A stretch of 64,000 nucleotides of DNA from Adiantum capillus-veneris (GCA_014529385.2 CM043944.1:175979240-176043239); one strand, 5' to 3'. Shown: positions 47,545-60,341, counted from the first letter of the stretch. Notes: generated by a model from the letters alone, not told the origin. Made by a program: numbers and translations.

Positions 47545-48411
47545 ATGATAAATTTTGGCCAGAATTGCACTGTGAAAGATTATCTGGAAGAAGTAGAGCC
47601 CTTTGTCATCCTAGAAGGAACTCTAAAGCCAACCAGCATGTGGATCCAAGAGGACTTGCTAGAGTCAAATGATCTGAAGATCTACCAAGGCGTGTTCAAA
47701 GACACCGAAGGAAATGTAATAGAGCTACCCATGCTACTGCTGGAGCTCAATGAGTTTGCTAGAAGCAAAATGGCAGAGTACCTGGAGAAAATAGATCTCC
47801 ACAATTATTTTGAAGCTATGCCAGCTAGAATTGACATAAAAAGAGTATGGGAGTTCGTGACTACAATCAAAGAAGATGGAGTGGCCAGAGTTATGGATCT
47901 ACAAGGCAAGCCAGACACGGAGATTGTAATCACAGAGAAAGTAGTGGCAACTGCACTAGACCTCTCCAACAAAGGGGATAGTGTAACCAAAAGAAGAGAC
48001 GAAGTAAAGGTCTACACAGAAAAGAAAGGCAACTACACCTTTGAAGACATTACCAACCCTAAAGTGGCAATCATGAGTCAGATGTACAACCAATACTTCC
48101 ATATGTATACAAAGCGGCCACAAAAGTACAAAATGCCACCTGGACCAATTGCCACAACCTTCACCTGGGCAATGCAGAAAAGCAAGCCGAAGGTAATCAA
48201 CTATGCAGCTTATATACATGATAATATGGTGAAGATGGGCAACAAGAACCCCACATACATTGTGCCGGGTGAGCTGATCACGAAAGTGATTTATGGGGCA
48301 TTACACACCAAGGGAAGATGGCCAGACCCTCCGTCACAAAATGACTGGCTAAGGCTCAAGGAAGTAAAGAAGAGGAACATCCCAAAGCACCAAGGGTTGC
48401 CACTAGGTTAA
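47545..48411 (+). CDS. Element A 3' frame, Gag/plant-transposon-like helical protein
   Basis: An open frame of 288 codons. It includes IDIKRVWEFVTTIKEDGVARVMDL, followed by an ITEKVVATAL segment, a pattern seen in the extra proteins of Athila/Tat-type elements (a plant transposon-protein domain). No signal peptide or membrane segment is visible, so it is not an obvious envelope. Function unknown. Confidence 0.5.
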   Translation: MINFGQNCTVKDYLEEVEPFVILEGTLKPTSMWIQEDLLESNDLKIYQGVFKDTEGNVIELPMLLLELNEFARSKMAEYLEKIDLHNYFEAMPARIDIKRVWEFVTTIKEDGVARVMDLQGKPDTEIVITEKVVATALDLSNKGDSVTKRRDEVKVYTEKKGNYTFEDITNPKVAIMSQMYNQYFHMYTKRPQKYKMPPGPIATTFTWAMQKSKPKVINYAAYIHDNMVKMGNKNPTYIVPGELITKVIYGALHTKGRWPDPPSQNDWLRLKEVKKRNIPKHQGLPLG

Positions 48412-48427
48412 ACGCCGGTTAGAGACC

Positions 48428-50173
48428 GTGCAAGAGGAGCAACCAGAGTTGAAGAAAGGAAAGAAGGAATCTGTCCAAGTGCCGGTCAAAGAGACGAAAT
48501 CACAGAAAGCGGCACGGCTAGAGCAGTCAATGGAAAGTTTTAGAGCCGAAAGAGCCCTCAAGGGAGATTTGAGAGATCTATGGAAGCTGTCACTAGAAGC
48601 AATGTCAGGATCATCCCAAAGGGTGCACAGAGACAAATTTTAAGATTATATTAAGAATTTTGAGATTCTCGATGCCACGGCAGAAAATATCCCACGTGTA
48701 CCATTTACAGAAGCAGAAGTGGAGGAAGTCCGACAGCAACTGCTAGAAGAGCAGGAAGTCCAAGAGAGAGAGAGGAAGACAAAGGCGGACATGGATTTCA
48801 AGAAAAAGCCGGCAACTCCACCCTCCAGCGTGGAGTACAGCCCACCGCTGTCACCACCTCCTCGTAGCCCTCCACAAACTCAATAGAAGGAGGAGGTAGA
48901 CAAATCGAAACATCGAGAAGATTCAAGGCAAGAACAGAGCCAAGAGTAAGAGCAAAAGGAAGAAGCTAAGCCTAAAAGTGAGCAGCCAGAGCCAAATGAA
49001 TCAAGGTATAACACGTTTATAGATCTCCTAGCTGCTGGATATTCAAAGGAAGAGGCAGCCACAGTTGCATTTGACTTGGCAATCACAGGGCCCAAAGAGC
49101 AGATGCATAGCCTACGGTTAGTGGAGCTAAAAGAGATGGCCACTGATACAGTGGACCTGCACCCACCCACCAATGATTGGGATGTGGTGATGACCAAGCT
49201 AACCGGGCTAAGGCCACTCATTGGCCACAGAAAGTGAAATGGCTACTCTCAAAGCCACTGAAGTGCAGATCAAGTCTGAAGTCGACACTTTACAAAAACA
49301 AAGCCAAAGGCATATAGAGAGAGAAGCAGAGCTGCAAGCCAGCCTGGCAAAGGCATTGCAAAGATGCCCGAAGATGGAAAGAGAAAATCACGCAGCAGCT
49401 CAAAGACTGCAAGGAGCCGAAGAAGAATATAGAAAACTCAGCAAGTTGACAGATGCAGAGAGGGAAAGGGATAACCTAACCCTACAACTTGCTAAAAAAT
49501 CCAAGGAAGTGGAAGCAATGCGGAATGCCAAAGAGAAGGCAGAAATAGAGTAGGAGGCTAGCTAGGATGAGGTCATTGAGCTCAAGGACCAACTTAAAGT
49601 TAAAGATCAAACCATCCAGCGGGGCTACGGGCATCTCCTGCCAGATTCAAAGCTACTAGCTTGACTCACACCACTTTAGAGAGTCAGATTTATGAAGAAC
49701 AAATGACAGAGCTCTAGAAGGAGTTGACCTTAGAGAAGAAGCAAAGGCTGATGATGGAAGAAGGGTCAGTGGTCATGCAAACGCGCATGGAAGAAGAGCA
49801 CAAGGCAATGCAAGATGAGCTAGAAACCATCAAGAGAAAGCTCAAGGAGGGGGAGAAGATAAATGCCGACTTGAACGACCTCCTTGTGAATATGGGAGAG
49901 CAAGTAGAAGCGGAAGAGCAGACATTCCAAAAGCAATTAGAAGAGTTGAGAGGCCAGCAAGCAGAAGAGCAGTTAAGCACAGGGCCAGCAGCCATGGAAG
50001 GAATAGACTTAGAGAATGTGGCAAATCCTGTGGACACACCCATGCAAGAGGAAAACCTTGTAGGACCCTCTCAAGAGCCACAAGATCTGACACAAGAAGA
50101 AGAAAAGAAGCTGCAAAAGGCCATAGAAGCGAAAATCAGAGAAACGGCCAAAGAAGCCTTGGAATGGGAGTAG
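48428..50173 (+). pseudogene. Element A 3' coiled-coil region
   Basis: Three consecutive frames (48428-48643, 49221-49553, 49724-50173), separated by TAG or TAA stops and shifts, encode Glu/Lys/Gln-rich heptad sequence typical of long coiled coils. It probably forms one protein with the frame before it. Confidence 0.5.
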
Positions 50174-51003
50174 AGGGTGTTTAAGTCAACGAAGATTCAG
50201 AAGATAGACGCCAACAACCTTTGGCGTGAATGGCTACAACCCTCTCTCCCATATCCTTTGCTAAAGTACGAAGCCGCCACAATCAATAAGAGAATGAGAG
50301 AAGAGCCAACAGTGCCACTGTACACAGCAGACATCTCCAAGCCTGAAGGGATAAAATTGATAGTCGACTCTCAGCCCAGGTAGAGAAAGTTATGGTTGAT
50401 GAAGTATTCACAGTATCTAATCCATTTGGTAGAGGCACCAAAAGTCATCAAAGATAATCTAAGTTTTTGCCCTCCCTCTACCAAGGATACGGACGTGGAA
50501 GGCCCATGATCTACTGCAAAGAAGCCAACCTACTTGGCTAATCTATCCGAAGCTGCCAGGCTTGAAGGCAGGCAAGAGAATAAGTGTTCAATACATGGTG
50601 AAAACCCTAACGGGCGTCATCAAATTGTTCACTGGCTCACATGACTTATCTCGGATTATGATGAGAAAGATCTGCAAAACACTTTTGGCAATCTTCGAGA
50701 CGTTCAAACCTAGCCAGGCGACAAACAATATTTTCTTCTTTCAAGATACTTACAGATGTGCATACGATCTGTTTGGTCAGCCTTCTAAGGAGGTGATACA
50801 TGCATTGTATCAAAAGATCATGTTTTTGGCATCCTATCACCTCCAGGCCTTTGAAGAAGCTTTCTACACCGGCTTCTTCACAATCAGCATTGACATATTC
50901 GACCCGACACTACTGGCTCAACATGCAAGATACGAGTCGCTGCTCAAGATGAGAGAAAGCCTAAGATGAAGAAGCAGCTCAACAACCATGTCGGGGACGA
51001 CAT
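50174..51003 (+). pseudogene. Element A last coding remnant
   Basis: A 135-codon frame at 50562-50969 (SVQYMVKTLTGVIKLFTG, TYRCAYDLFG) and a shorter one at 50177-50383 lie before the purine tract. No family recognised. Confidence 0.4.
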
Positions 51004-51021
51004 GAGCAAGGAGGGGGGGAG
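51004..51021 (+). other. Element A polypurine tract
   Basis: GAGCAAGGAGGGGGGGAG directly precedes the right LTR and would prime plus-strand synthesis. Confidence 0.85.
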
Positions 51022-51954
51022 TGTTAGAAGCTCAGACACACGCTACGGAAAATGACTGCTTGGTAGATTATTATTTTTTGTAATTATTTTTTTATTGAGA
51101 AAAAACCCGACATTTCACAAGGTAAATATTAGGGCTTATAGAAGTTTCCAGATTGTATCCTAGTTTTGACATTTAGATTGAGTAGATGGTTAAATTGGAA
51201 CATTTGGGTTTGAGAATTGTAAGGTATTTATACCACTTTTTGACCTTAATACAAAACCTTTTGTTATTTAAAAAAAAGTTTTGAAGTCTGTGAGTGAGCG
51301 TACTGTGTACGAGAGTGAGTGAGAGATTCATCTTGACGCTACGCGCGCACCGATGGTTGGAATTGAGTGCGGAGAAGTGCAATGTGTTGCCCCTGATGAG
51401 AGCTACGTGCCAATACCTACATTGCGCGCGTACGATCCGGTTCTACGAGCTCCATCTACGAGCTTCATCTGGTGATTCGGTGAGCATACGTTGTCCGATT
51501 TTTCATTGCATCATATCCATGCGTTCGCATTGAGTAGAGCTACACATTAGGCACTTTAGTTTTCAGAAACGAAGACCTACAAATTTCGGCCAGACATTCT
51601 ACGTGATTTTGCACCAGGTGTTTTGGGTTGGGATTTTGGTTCATAGACCTTAGGGAGAGAGACCTATTGGTGTTAGTAGGGTCTCCTTCAAGTTCTGTGG
51701 TGTTTCGAGATTTTTTGATGGGTATTCGGCTCTAGAAAGCGTTGTAAGAAGTTTCCTCTTATGCAATCTTGAAGGCTGTAGCTTAGACATTGGGTACAGA
51801 CCTCTGTAGGAATTAGTTAGGAGTCGGCCGAGTGTAGATTGACACCCTATGCTTGCTTCCACGTGCCTGCGGGCCAAGCTTCATCCTTAGCTGACAAATC
51901 TTGTTAGGTGAGTTCTCGATGTGCTAACGTCCGTCGCGGCGTATCCGTCCAACA
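51022..51954 (+). repeat. Element A right LTR
   Basis: It pairs with 34009-34940 with many scattered substitutions (for example GGACACACCCTGCAG against CAGACACACGCTACGG near the start). Confidence 0.9.
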
Positions 51955-51959
51955 CTTGT

Positions 51960-52232
51960 GTAGTTGTGTGATTAGAGTTGTGAATAGAGTGATTGATGTG
52001 AGAGGTTAATTTCAACGACATGATTGTGTGCAAGTGATTAGTAAGTAGGAATGTGTTGTTGATTAGAGGAAGCCCTTTCCATGGCTTCTCTCTATGATGA
52101 GTAGAAGGATCCCTTGAATCCTCTATGTCTATACATCCAAGGCTCGTTCTTCCATGCCCTATCCGGGTTGCCGATCCACGATTTGATAATTTTTTGGGTT
52201 GCGATTAGGTCATGCTACAACGCCTCCCTACA
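51960..52232 (+). repeat. Element B left LTR, 3' part
   Basis: It matches 57747-58019, ending GCCTCCCTACA before the primer site. Confidence 0.88.
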
Positions 52233-54340
52233 TTTGGTGCCGTTGTCGGGGATCAATAACCTAAGCTAGTGAGTTTAGGATGTGTAGAATAGAGTAATTT
52301 CACTACTGATTTTGTTGGTTTTTTAGTGTGTGTAACTCATTTTTTGGTTTGATTTGATGATGTTGTGTAAGAAATTGATGCTAACGTTGATTTATGAATA
52401 CCCCAAACCCCCACTTCCACCCCCAATTTCACTAATTTCATGCTAACCCTTACTAACTTCGCTTCTTTCCATGCTAATTGTACTAATTTCATGCTAATTC
52501 TTACTAATTGTGACTAACCTTGCTAACCTACCCACTAACATTTGAAGTGTAAAGTATGTGAAATCCCTTCGCAAGAGGTGGAATCATCACTCTAATCAAG
52601 TTAATTGTACCAATTTATGCCTAATTTGATGATTTGAGTGTTTGATTTTGACCTTCAAATGGTCAATTTTGGAGCCGATTTGATGGTGCACACACTTGTG
52701 TGTGCAATGATGCGACTTCATGTGGAGCAAAGGAATAGCTTGGAGTGTAATTACGATGTAAGTGCACTCACTTGTTATGTCAATTTTTGATTGATCAATG
52801 TGATTCAATTTGCTAGTTATTTTCTAAAATTAGGTGTGTCACACAAATTGACCTACACTTTGCACCTAATTTGATACACTTGGAATGAAATTGATAGTCA
52901 AATTGTGACTAATTAACTTTGTGTGTATCCAAATAATGCTTAATTCTCATCAAGAATTCATGTGTGCATAAAAATCATTGTGTGTGTGCATACACCAAAA
53001 GAGGAAAAAAACTATCAAAACTTTTAAGTGTGGGTGCACCTAATCTCGAGTGTGTGCACACATAAAAATTGATGGAATTGATGATACATGAGTATGCAAT
53101 CATGTAAATGATGTGTATGTTAGGCTAATTCAATCATTGGATAAGCCTAATTGCCAAAAAAATGGGCAAAAATTCAGTGTGTGTGCCCATCCATGACCAC
53201 TTTATTTTCAATGATTGATGGTCAACTGGGACACCTAAATGGTTTTTGATTGTGAAATGTTCATGAAAAGTGTGTGCAATGATTAGGTATAAGCCTAAAT
53301 TCAATGCCAATTGAGCCAAATTTGAACTTGTGTGCTTAATTTTTGAGTGTGTGCATTGCATGATTGGGTCAAAATAGTGTTAAATTTTTAGAAATTTAGC
53401 ATGCATGCATTTACTTATGCTTGATTGAGTTTGTAATTTGTGCATTTCAATGTAAAATTGATGGAATAGTTGCATAAAATTTCGGCCTAAATTTGGGTGT
53501 GTGTGCCTTTGTAATGGCATTATCTATCCAAATTGAAATGAATGATTGGTATTGATCATCTAATCATAATGATTGAATAGACCTAAACATTTTTGTGTGT
53601 GTCATCAAATCAATTGCGAGGAATGACTCAAATTACGCATAATTGAGAACGATTTTATGTATTGCCATTAAGTTGTATGCCAATTTGATTGATTATGGCA
53701 AAAAATTTCATTACATTGTGCATTTTCAAGTGCCATAATCAAATTTGTGTAGCCATATAAACCTGGATGACATATCCACTTGGATGTGGATGATTACGGC
53801 TTCTAAAAATGAGCAACTTAAGTTGCAATGATTGATTTGCTTGTGCAAATGAGATGACAACCCTAATTAATTTGGTTGTGAGCATTTCTTGATTGAGTAA
53901 AAAGTGCATCAATGTCAAATTGAAAATTGAATTTTTGCTCTTGATTTGGAAGCAAAATCGATTAAAAATGGAGATTTGGAATTAAGATGCATGACTCAAT
54001 TTTCACACAATTGAGGATGATTGGATACAATAATCGTCGCATTGTAGCCAAATTGATGCAACAATGAAAAATATGCATTAATTTGTATGCCAAATCATGT
54101 GCGTGATGGTCACTTGTAATTGACCTTTATGTTATAAATACTCTTGTCCACTTGCTTGCGACTATCACATTACCATACGTCCATGTGTGTGTCACTCCTT
54201 CTCCCTCTTATTCTCGAGCTCGCACATAGCTCCACATGCTTTTTCCGTGAGAACAAGTCCCAAAGGTTTTTGAAATTAAAAAAAAAAAACAAAAATAATA
54301 AAAGAAAAAATTAAAGTAGCCTCATTTTGTTGCCAATCCT
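52233..54340 (+). other. Element B interior, non-coding
   Basis: Primer site, then a long AT-rich stretch with frequent TGTGTGTGCA and ATGATTGATTG phrases. No gag or pol is visible. Confidence 0.6.
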
Positions 54341-55375
54341 GATTTGTGAATCGCTATAGGCTATGCTCGCCGTTGTTGCATTCAAGGAGCCCAAGAAAAC
54401 CCGTGCTGAGCCCTCACCGTTCGGTCATGATGCTCACGACTCACACACTCGCAGAGCCCACAACTTCCACAGAGCCCCGCAACTCCTGCACACTTGCCGC
54501 TATTCATTGCTTGGCTCACACCCACCCACACAAGGCACCCAAGCTTAAACTGGAAAAGACAACACACGCCCAGGCCCCAAGCCTCAAAAGGTGTTGTCAC
54601 TGTCCTGCTTGACTCTCGACACACAACCATGCACGTTCATGGCCCCACCCCGCCTATACTGCAAAAACCACTCACTTGGATTCTCCGAATCGTTCACACT
54701 TGCTGCCAAATCAGCCGCCGCTGGCACACACACATCTACTTGCGAAGGTTAAGGATGCTTCAATAGAAGCTCTTCAAAAACTGAAAATGGGAGATCCTCA
54801 TGAATATGACACATACATTGGGCCCATGATTTCAGAGTCAACTGCAGAAAGCATCGAACAAACTGTTCAAGATTCTGTAAAGAGAGGAGCCAAGCTGCTG
54901 TCTGGAGGTAAGAGGAAAGGTGCATTTGTGGAGCCAACACCATTTGAGAGAGTGCCAACGGATGCTGAAGCTAGGGTCGAGGAGATTTGATGAGCCGAAA
55001 CGGCGTGGACCATAGCCTTGGCTTGGCGCGAAACACACTCACACACACGGCCACTTGCTGAGCATAACACACCCTGGCCCCGCCTTGGCTCGCGACACAG
55101 CACACACTCACTGACTGCGCCTGGTTCCATAAATTTGCCTGACTGCATATATTTCCCACACCCTCCTGCTCCGGGCTCCACCAACTCGTGAGGCACTGCC
55201 TTAAGGCTTGGGGTATGTAATATGTATCCGACAGTGCAGGTAATGCTAGCATCACACAAACATGCTACTCAAGCTGATGTGCTGCGAATCCGGAGATGCC
55301 CATGCCCACCAGGGATTCGCTCTTTGCTGCCTCGTGTCACATAGGTGCGTGCGAGCGCTGCGGCAGCCCCCTTGA
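54340..55375 (+). other. GC-richer captured segment inside element B
   Basis: This kilobase is markedly richer in C and G than the DNA on either side and is full of CACACACTC-type phrases. It encloses the aldehyde dehydrogenase fragment, so it may be one captured piece of host DNA. The rest of it has no recognisable domain. Confidence 0.45.
54742..54990 (+). pseudogene. Aldehyde dehydrogenase gene fragment carried by element B
   Basis: About 82 codons read KLKMGDPHEYDTYIGPMISE, then a TAESIEQTVQDSVKRGAK helix, then GGKRKGAFVEPTPFE. This is the segment of NAD(P)-dependent aldehyde dehydrogenases just after the catalytic Cys, with the conserved DxGPMI and FxEPT motifs. The next expected motif (EEIFGP) breaks off after EEI at a TGA. 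Neither the catalytic Cys nor the cofactor site is present, so it cannot work. It looks like a single exon or cDNA piece captured by the retroelement. Confidence 0.8.
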
Positions 55376-57163
55376 TAAGCATAAGAAAAAGAAAAAGAAA
55401 AATAAAAGTTTCTTTATTTTAATCAAAGATAAGGAGAGGTTCTCACCCTCCTCCTTTTTGAAACAACAAAAATTAAAAATGTTCTCCCTGACTTGTATGA
55501 GCTTGGGCCAGCCAGTGAAATTGCGAAAAAAAATATAAAAAAATAATCAGAGAAATTTTCACTTCATCTCTCTCTACTATATATGCCAAATGTGCTATGG
55601 ATGAGCATCAAATAAAGGTGAATGGCCATGAAATGATGCTAAAATTTGTGGTTTGTGAATTATCATGGTAAGATTTGATGCTTATTTTGACAACCAAATG
55701 TTGTCATGCACTAGTGGATGAGCTTCATTGGGTATTTATTACCGCGAGAGCTAAATAGTCCTTTCCATCATTTGTTATAAATGTCGTATTTGCTAGTTAA
55801 AGAGCACGGATATGGGCTACGATTGTGTATGCATCATTGAAAATTTTGCAAAAAGTCATTAAAAAAGTTTGAGGTATATCGAGCACGATTTTTATTGCAT
55901 TGCCGAATTGAAAATTTTGTCTGTAGTAGATAAAAATTTCATTTTTGAATTGAATGAAAGAAAAAAACCTTGCATAACACTCAAATCGAACTTCTTGAAT
56001 GACCATGAGAGAGAAGTAAAATTTTGGGGTTGTGGTTGATAGTGCATTTTTAGTACTTGTGTTGAAATTCCAATTGTTTAAAAGCACTAACAATTGAGAT
56101 TCATTTTGAAGGGGTGTGGTAGGATTGTGATTTCCATTGATCCAAGAAGGAATTATCATTGTAATATTGCAAAATTTGGCTAATTAGAGCTATTCCAATT
56201 TTTTTGGATTAAAAGTTGTATACATGCTAACTCATAGCTTGGTCAAAAGTTAATTTTTTTCATTTTGAGTTAGTATTTACCCAACTTTTTTGAGAGCTTT
56301 CAAGTACAAAATTTGGCTATTGAGAGCCATTCATTATCATTTCATCAAGTTGCAATCATCCTAGCTCATAGCGTGCTCTAAAAATTGTAGAATTTCGTGA
56401 GATAGTTGTTAGCCAACTTTTTGAAAAGCTTAAAAATGTAAAATTTGGCTATTGAGAGCCACTTCATTTCATCAAAGTTGTATTATTTTTAGCTCTTGGC
56501 TTGTTTTTAATTCCATATCTCATTGAGCTAGAAACTAATCAACTTTGAAACATGCATGAGAGATTGTAAAAGTGAAAAATGTGCTTATATAGAAGCATTT
56601 TTTCTCTCTCTTTGAGGGTTCAAGAAGCTGAGAGTCGCACCTAGACTTGCCTTGGGGTGGTAGCCTTGTGATTGTGCTTTACTTTTTTCAATGAATGACA
56701 AAAACAAAACTTCCATGAGCTTCAAAAAGCTTTGACAATGTACTAAATAGATTAGGAGCTTTTTATAGCCCGTAGACATGATAGACTTGAATGATTTATT
56801 AAGATTGTTCACATAGTTTTTAGGCTAGTAGTTTTATGAACTTGCATTAGCCTAGGGTCATAATTGATTGCTTGTGTTTCATGCATAAAACTGAAATTTC
56901 AAGTGGTTTAATCTTCACAATATTTTAGGTGTTTTTTTGCTTTATGTTGTCTACTTTTTGACTATGATTGACCCATCTTTTAGAAGCAAAAAATAACTTT
57001 GCATGATTGTTCATTTGTGCTTCATGTTTTATTCATTCTTGGTGGCCTTTGATGCTCATTACTTGTTCCTATGTTTTGCAGCTCAATATTTCTTTCATGG
57101 ACTTGCTTTCTACCATGTCACCGTGTCTTGCTTCACCGGCACATGAGAACGTGCACCAAATAA
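55376..57163 (+). other. Element B interior, non-coding, with TTTGGCTATTGAGAGCC repeats
   Basis: AAAATTTGGCTATTGAGAGCC and variants (about 56170, 56310 and 56435) recur roughly every 130 bp with an AGCTCATAGC phrase. No gene seen. Confidence 0.5.
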
Positions 57164-57175
57164 CGAAGGGGGGAA
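57164..57175 (+). other. Element B polypurine tract
   Basis: CGAAGGGGGGAA directly before the right LTR. Confidence 0.8.
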
Positions 57176-58019
57176 TGTTAGCAGCGGCTAACACAGGCTA
57201 CACCAATTAATAAAACAAGCTGTAGATGTGCTATAGTGCACAATATTTCAGTTTCATTGTATAGGGCCTTGGGCTCATGTATGAGTTCCAAAGTTGTATG
57301 AGTCTAAGCTAAAGAACTCAACTTTATCCCATAGTTGAAGGGTTTGAAACCCAAAGGTATAAAAGAGCCCTATGCTTAATGAGTAGTCATTCTTGGGTGA
57401 GTTCTCCTCTTTGTAGAGTGGATGGTCATGAAGCTCATGGGCTTCCCATGCCCATGTAGCTCTTGATTTCTAATAATCAATTACACTTTCTTTCTTATTA
57501 GTCTTGTTTGTTTGATTGTGTGGAGTGAGATTGTATTAGTGTGATGGTAGATCTCCTAATCCCTTTTTTGAGCTAATCTATTCTATCCACACCATTGGCC
57601 ATGGTGTGTGAGGGCTATGCCTTCCTTCTCTTCATCTCTGTCTACAAGGTGTGCGGTTAGTGTGTGTGTGTATACGTAGTCGCATTGAGGGGTTGTGCCG
57701 GAATGGACACACTAATGCGGAGTAGGTATGTTAGTTGCATGCTTGTGTAGTTGTGTGATTAGAGTTGTGAATAGAGTGATTGATGTGAGATGTTAATTTC
57801 AACCACATGATTGTGTGCAAGTGATTAGTAAGTAGGAATGTGTTGTTGATTAGAGTAAGCCCTTTCCATGGCTTCTCTCTATGATGAGTAGAAGGATCCC
57901 TTGAATCCTCTATGTCTATACATCCAAGGCTTGTGCTTCCATGCCCTAGCCAGGTTGCCGATCCACAATTTGACAATTTTGTGGGTTGCGATTAGGTCGT
58001 GCTATAACGCCTCCCTACA
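57176..58019 (+). repeat. Element B right LTR
   Basis: The uninterrupted LTR. It starts with a hairpin, TGTTAGC-AGCG-GCTAACA. It contains the empty-site version of the element A insertion at 57742-57746. Confidence 0.9.
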
Positions 58020-58999
58020 CTTGTTGTTGCCTAACAACAAGAGAAGTCACAATCATAGGGGCATTATTAGTGGCACCTTCATGTGCAACATCAAAATTAT
58101 CAATATTCATTCTACTCTCTTTATTATTGTCAGCCATGCTCAAAGAATTTTTGTGTATGTTAACTTATTTTTTGGAAAATTCAAAGCCCTAGTTGCTACT
58201 CCTCTTACCTCTTGAAAATTAGCACTCTAGCATCCATGTCATGGACAACATAAGGACATCTCTTCTTAAGCAAGAAAAGAAAAACCAATAGATTTGATAC
58301 CAATGTAACGGAATTAGGGTAATAACTTTGAGTGTAGAGAAAATGGATTAGCCATAGTGAGCATTTCATTCAGAAGATTCCTAATGAAGATAGAGATAGT
58401 GCTAGGTTGGAGATAGAAACAATTTACACATTCCTAATTAACATGAACTTGCAAAAGAGAGAGAAATAGAGAAATGGACAATAGTTGAGGACCGGATTTA
58501 CTTGGAGCCGGCCCCCTCCAATAGGCTTTTGTATTATAGGTTCTCCGGCTAGTAGAGACTTGGTAGAATACATTCTTTGTGTTCCTTAAGACCTCTTTGG
58601 TTCCATGAAGATGGAAAGCTTCATGCACCAAAATTATGATTAAAACAGTAATTAATCTACTTGCAATAAACAAGAACTTGTCCCCGGCCTCAATCCCAAG
58701 ACCTCAAACACCATCAAAGGTGGAGAGATCTAGCAAGGAGTGAGGAAGATGAAGAGAAGAAGATGTATCTCTATGCAAAATAAGTAGTCTCCTCACATAT
58801 AATTACTCTTAGAGCATAGCTTAGCATAGTGATAGTGAACATGGAGAGATTGATAAGCATTTCTTTGAGCATAACTCTTGGTTGTAATTGCATTCCATAC
58901 ACAAGGGGTGTTGGTGTAGGTTTTCCACTTCTCAAGGTTAGAGAAGGAGATGACTTGTGTGCAAAACACACAATGGGGGAGGGTGTGTGTGTGGATTGT

Positions 59000-59075
<76 letters not shown>

Positions 59076-59735
59076 AGAGAGAGAGAACGAGAGAATTCAA
59101 TTTTGCTACTTTACTCTTACTACAGGCCTATTGGTTCAAGCTTTGGGCTATCCAATGAATGGATCTAGTCATAACAAGAAAGGCATGTAGCATTTGGACA
59201 AATGTCCTCCTTCCCCCCTTTGAGAGAAATATCTTATTTAATTAAAACTCATTAGACCTTCCTTTAGGTCATCTTATAGGATTCAAACACATTATGAGGT
59301 AAATATTGCTACAGGCTTGACATGTGGCCTTAATGCCCCCTAGGTCTTGGGATTTCCTTGAGTGTGTGTGTGTGAGTGTTCTCTCTCATGCCCCTACCTT
59401 TAGGGGTCATTTTTTACTTGAACACCTCAAGACCTTGGCCATCAATCACGCCAAGAACCCTTAGTCATTAAGCATGACAAGCACCTCAAGAACCTTAGTA
59501 AAAAGCACAAAAAGCACGTTAGTTAGTAAGCATGACAAGCACCTCATGTACCTTAGTCATCAAGCATGACAAGCACCTCAAGAACCTTAGTCATTAACCA
59601 TAACAAGTACCTTCAAGCACCTTAGTAATCAATCACAACAAGCACCTTAGTCAATAATCATGACAAGCTGGCCTAAAGTACCTAAAGATTCTAGGTGTAA
59701 GGACTTTTTACACTAACCTTTGGAGGCTTTAATGA
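58020..59735 (-). mobile_element. Element C 5' LTR, primer site and leader
   Basis: On the minus strand, TGGTATCAAATC (58302-58291) resembles the initiator tRNA-Met primer site (TGGTATCAGAGC). Just beyond, the LTR edge reads ...CCGTTACA at 58304. The LTR extends rightward in window coordinates to about 59735, where similarity to 32.1 kb ends. Leader 58020-58290 links to the gag at 33433 once element B is removed. Confidence 0.65.
58994..59075 (+). repeat. (GT)n(GA)n microsatellite
   Basis: A GT run at about 59000-59040 passes directly into a GA run to about 59071, inside the element C LTR. The partial copy at 31.53 kb has only a short GT run. Confidence 0.9.
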
Positions 59736-59800
59736 CATTTTTCCTGCGAGCCCGCGCACAGATCTGCCCTTGGAAACTTGCAGCACAGGTATTATTGATC

Positions 59801-59801
<1 letters not shown>

Positions 59802-59890
<89 letters not shown>

Positions 59891-59934
59891 CTACATCGTG
59901 TGTGTGTGTGTGTGTAGGAAATCTCTCTCTCTCT

Positions 59935-59980
<46 letters not shown>

Positions 59981-60008
59981 CTACATCGTGTGTGTGTGTG
60001 TGTGTGTA

Positions 60009-60073
<65 letters not shown>

Positions 60074-60163
60074 GTGTGTGTAAGAAACTAGAGAGAGAGA
60101 GAGAGAGAGAAATAGAGAATGAGAGAGAGATCGAGGGAAATAGAGAAATAGAGAGATAGAGAG

Positions 60164-60242
<79 letters not shown>

Positions 60243-60283
60243 AATAGATAGTGATATATATAGAGAGAGAAAGAGATAGGGAA

Positions 60284-60341
<58 letters not shown>

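Larger units (their letters stand above)
34009..51954 (+). mobile_element. Element A: long Ty3 LTR retrotransposon, Tat/Athila-like
   Basis: LTRs at 34009-34940 and 51022-51954 (932-933 bp) start TGTTAGAAGCT and end GTCCAACA. Target duplication CTTGT at 34004-34008 and 51955-51959 is perfect. The primer site follows the left LTR and a purine tract precedes the right one. Gene order is gag, protease, reverse transcriptase, RNase H, integrase, so Ty3. The RT entry KDVFAWSYKDLKGVDP and the tRNA-Asp-type primer site point to the Tat/Athila side, and about 7.5 kb of extra sequence after integrase fits those lineages. All genes carry stops, shifts or deletions. The LTRs differ visibly, so insertion is not recent. 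Confidence 0.9.
33441..58019 (+). mobile_element. Element B: non-autonomous LTR retrotransposon
   Basis: Left LTR 33441-34008 continues at 51960-52232 after the nested element A; right LTR is 57176-58019 (about 844 bp). Both LTRs begin TGTTAGCAGCGGCTAACA and end CCTCCCTACA. Target duplication CTTGT lies at 33436-33440 and 58020-58024. A primer site TGGTGCCGTTGTCGGGGAT at about 52235 and a purine tract CGAAGGGGGGAA at 57164-57175 set the plus orientation. The own interior (52233-57175) has no gag or pol, so it must borrow enzymes. Given the similar primer site, LTR start and target site, element A's family is a plausible donor. Confidence 0.9.

Noticed and set aside
47545-48411. Envelope-like gene of element A
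   Set aside because: No signal peptide, membrane segment or Cys pattern is visible; kept only as a 3' frame of unknown function.
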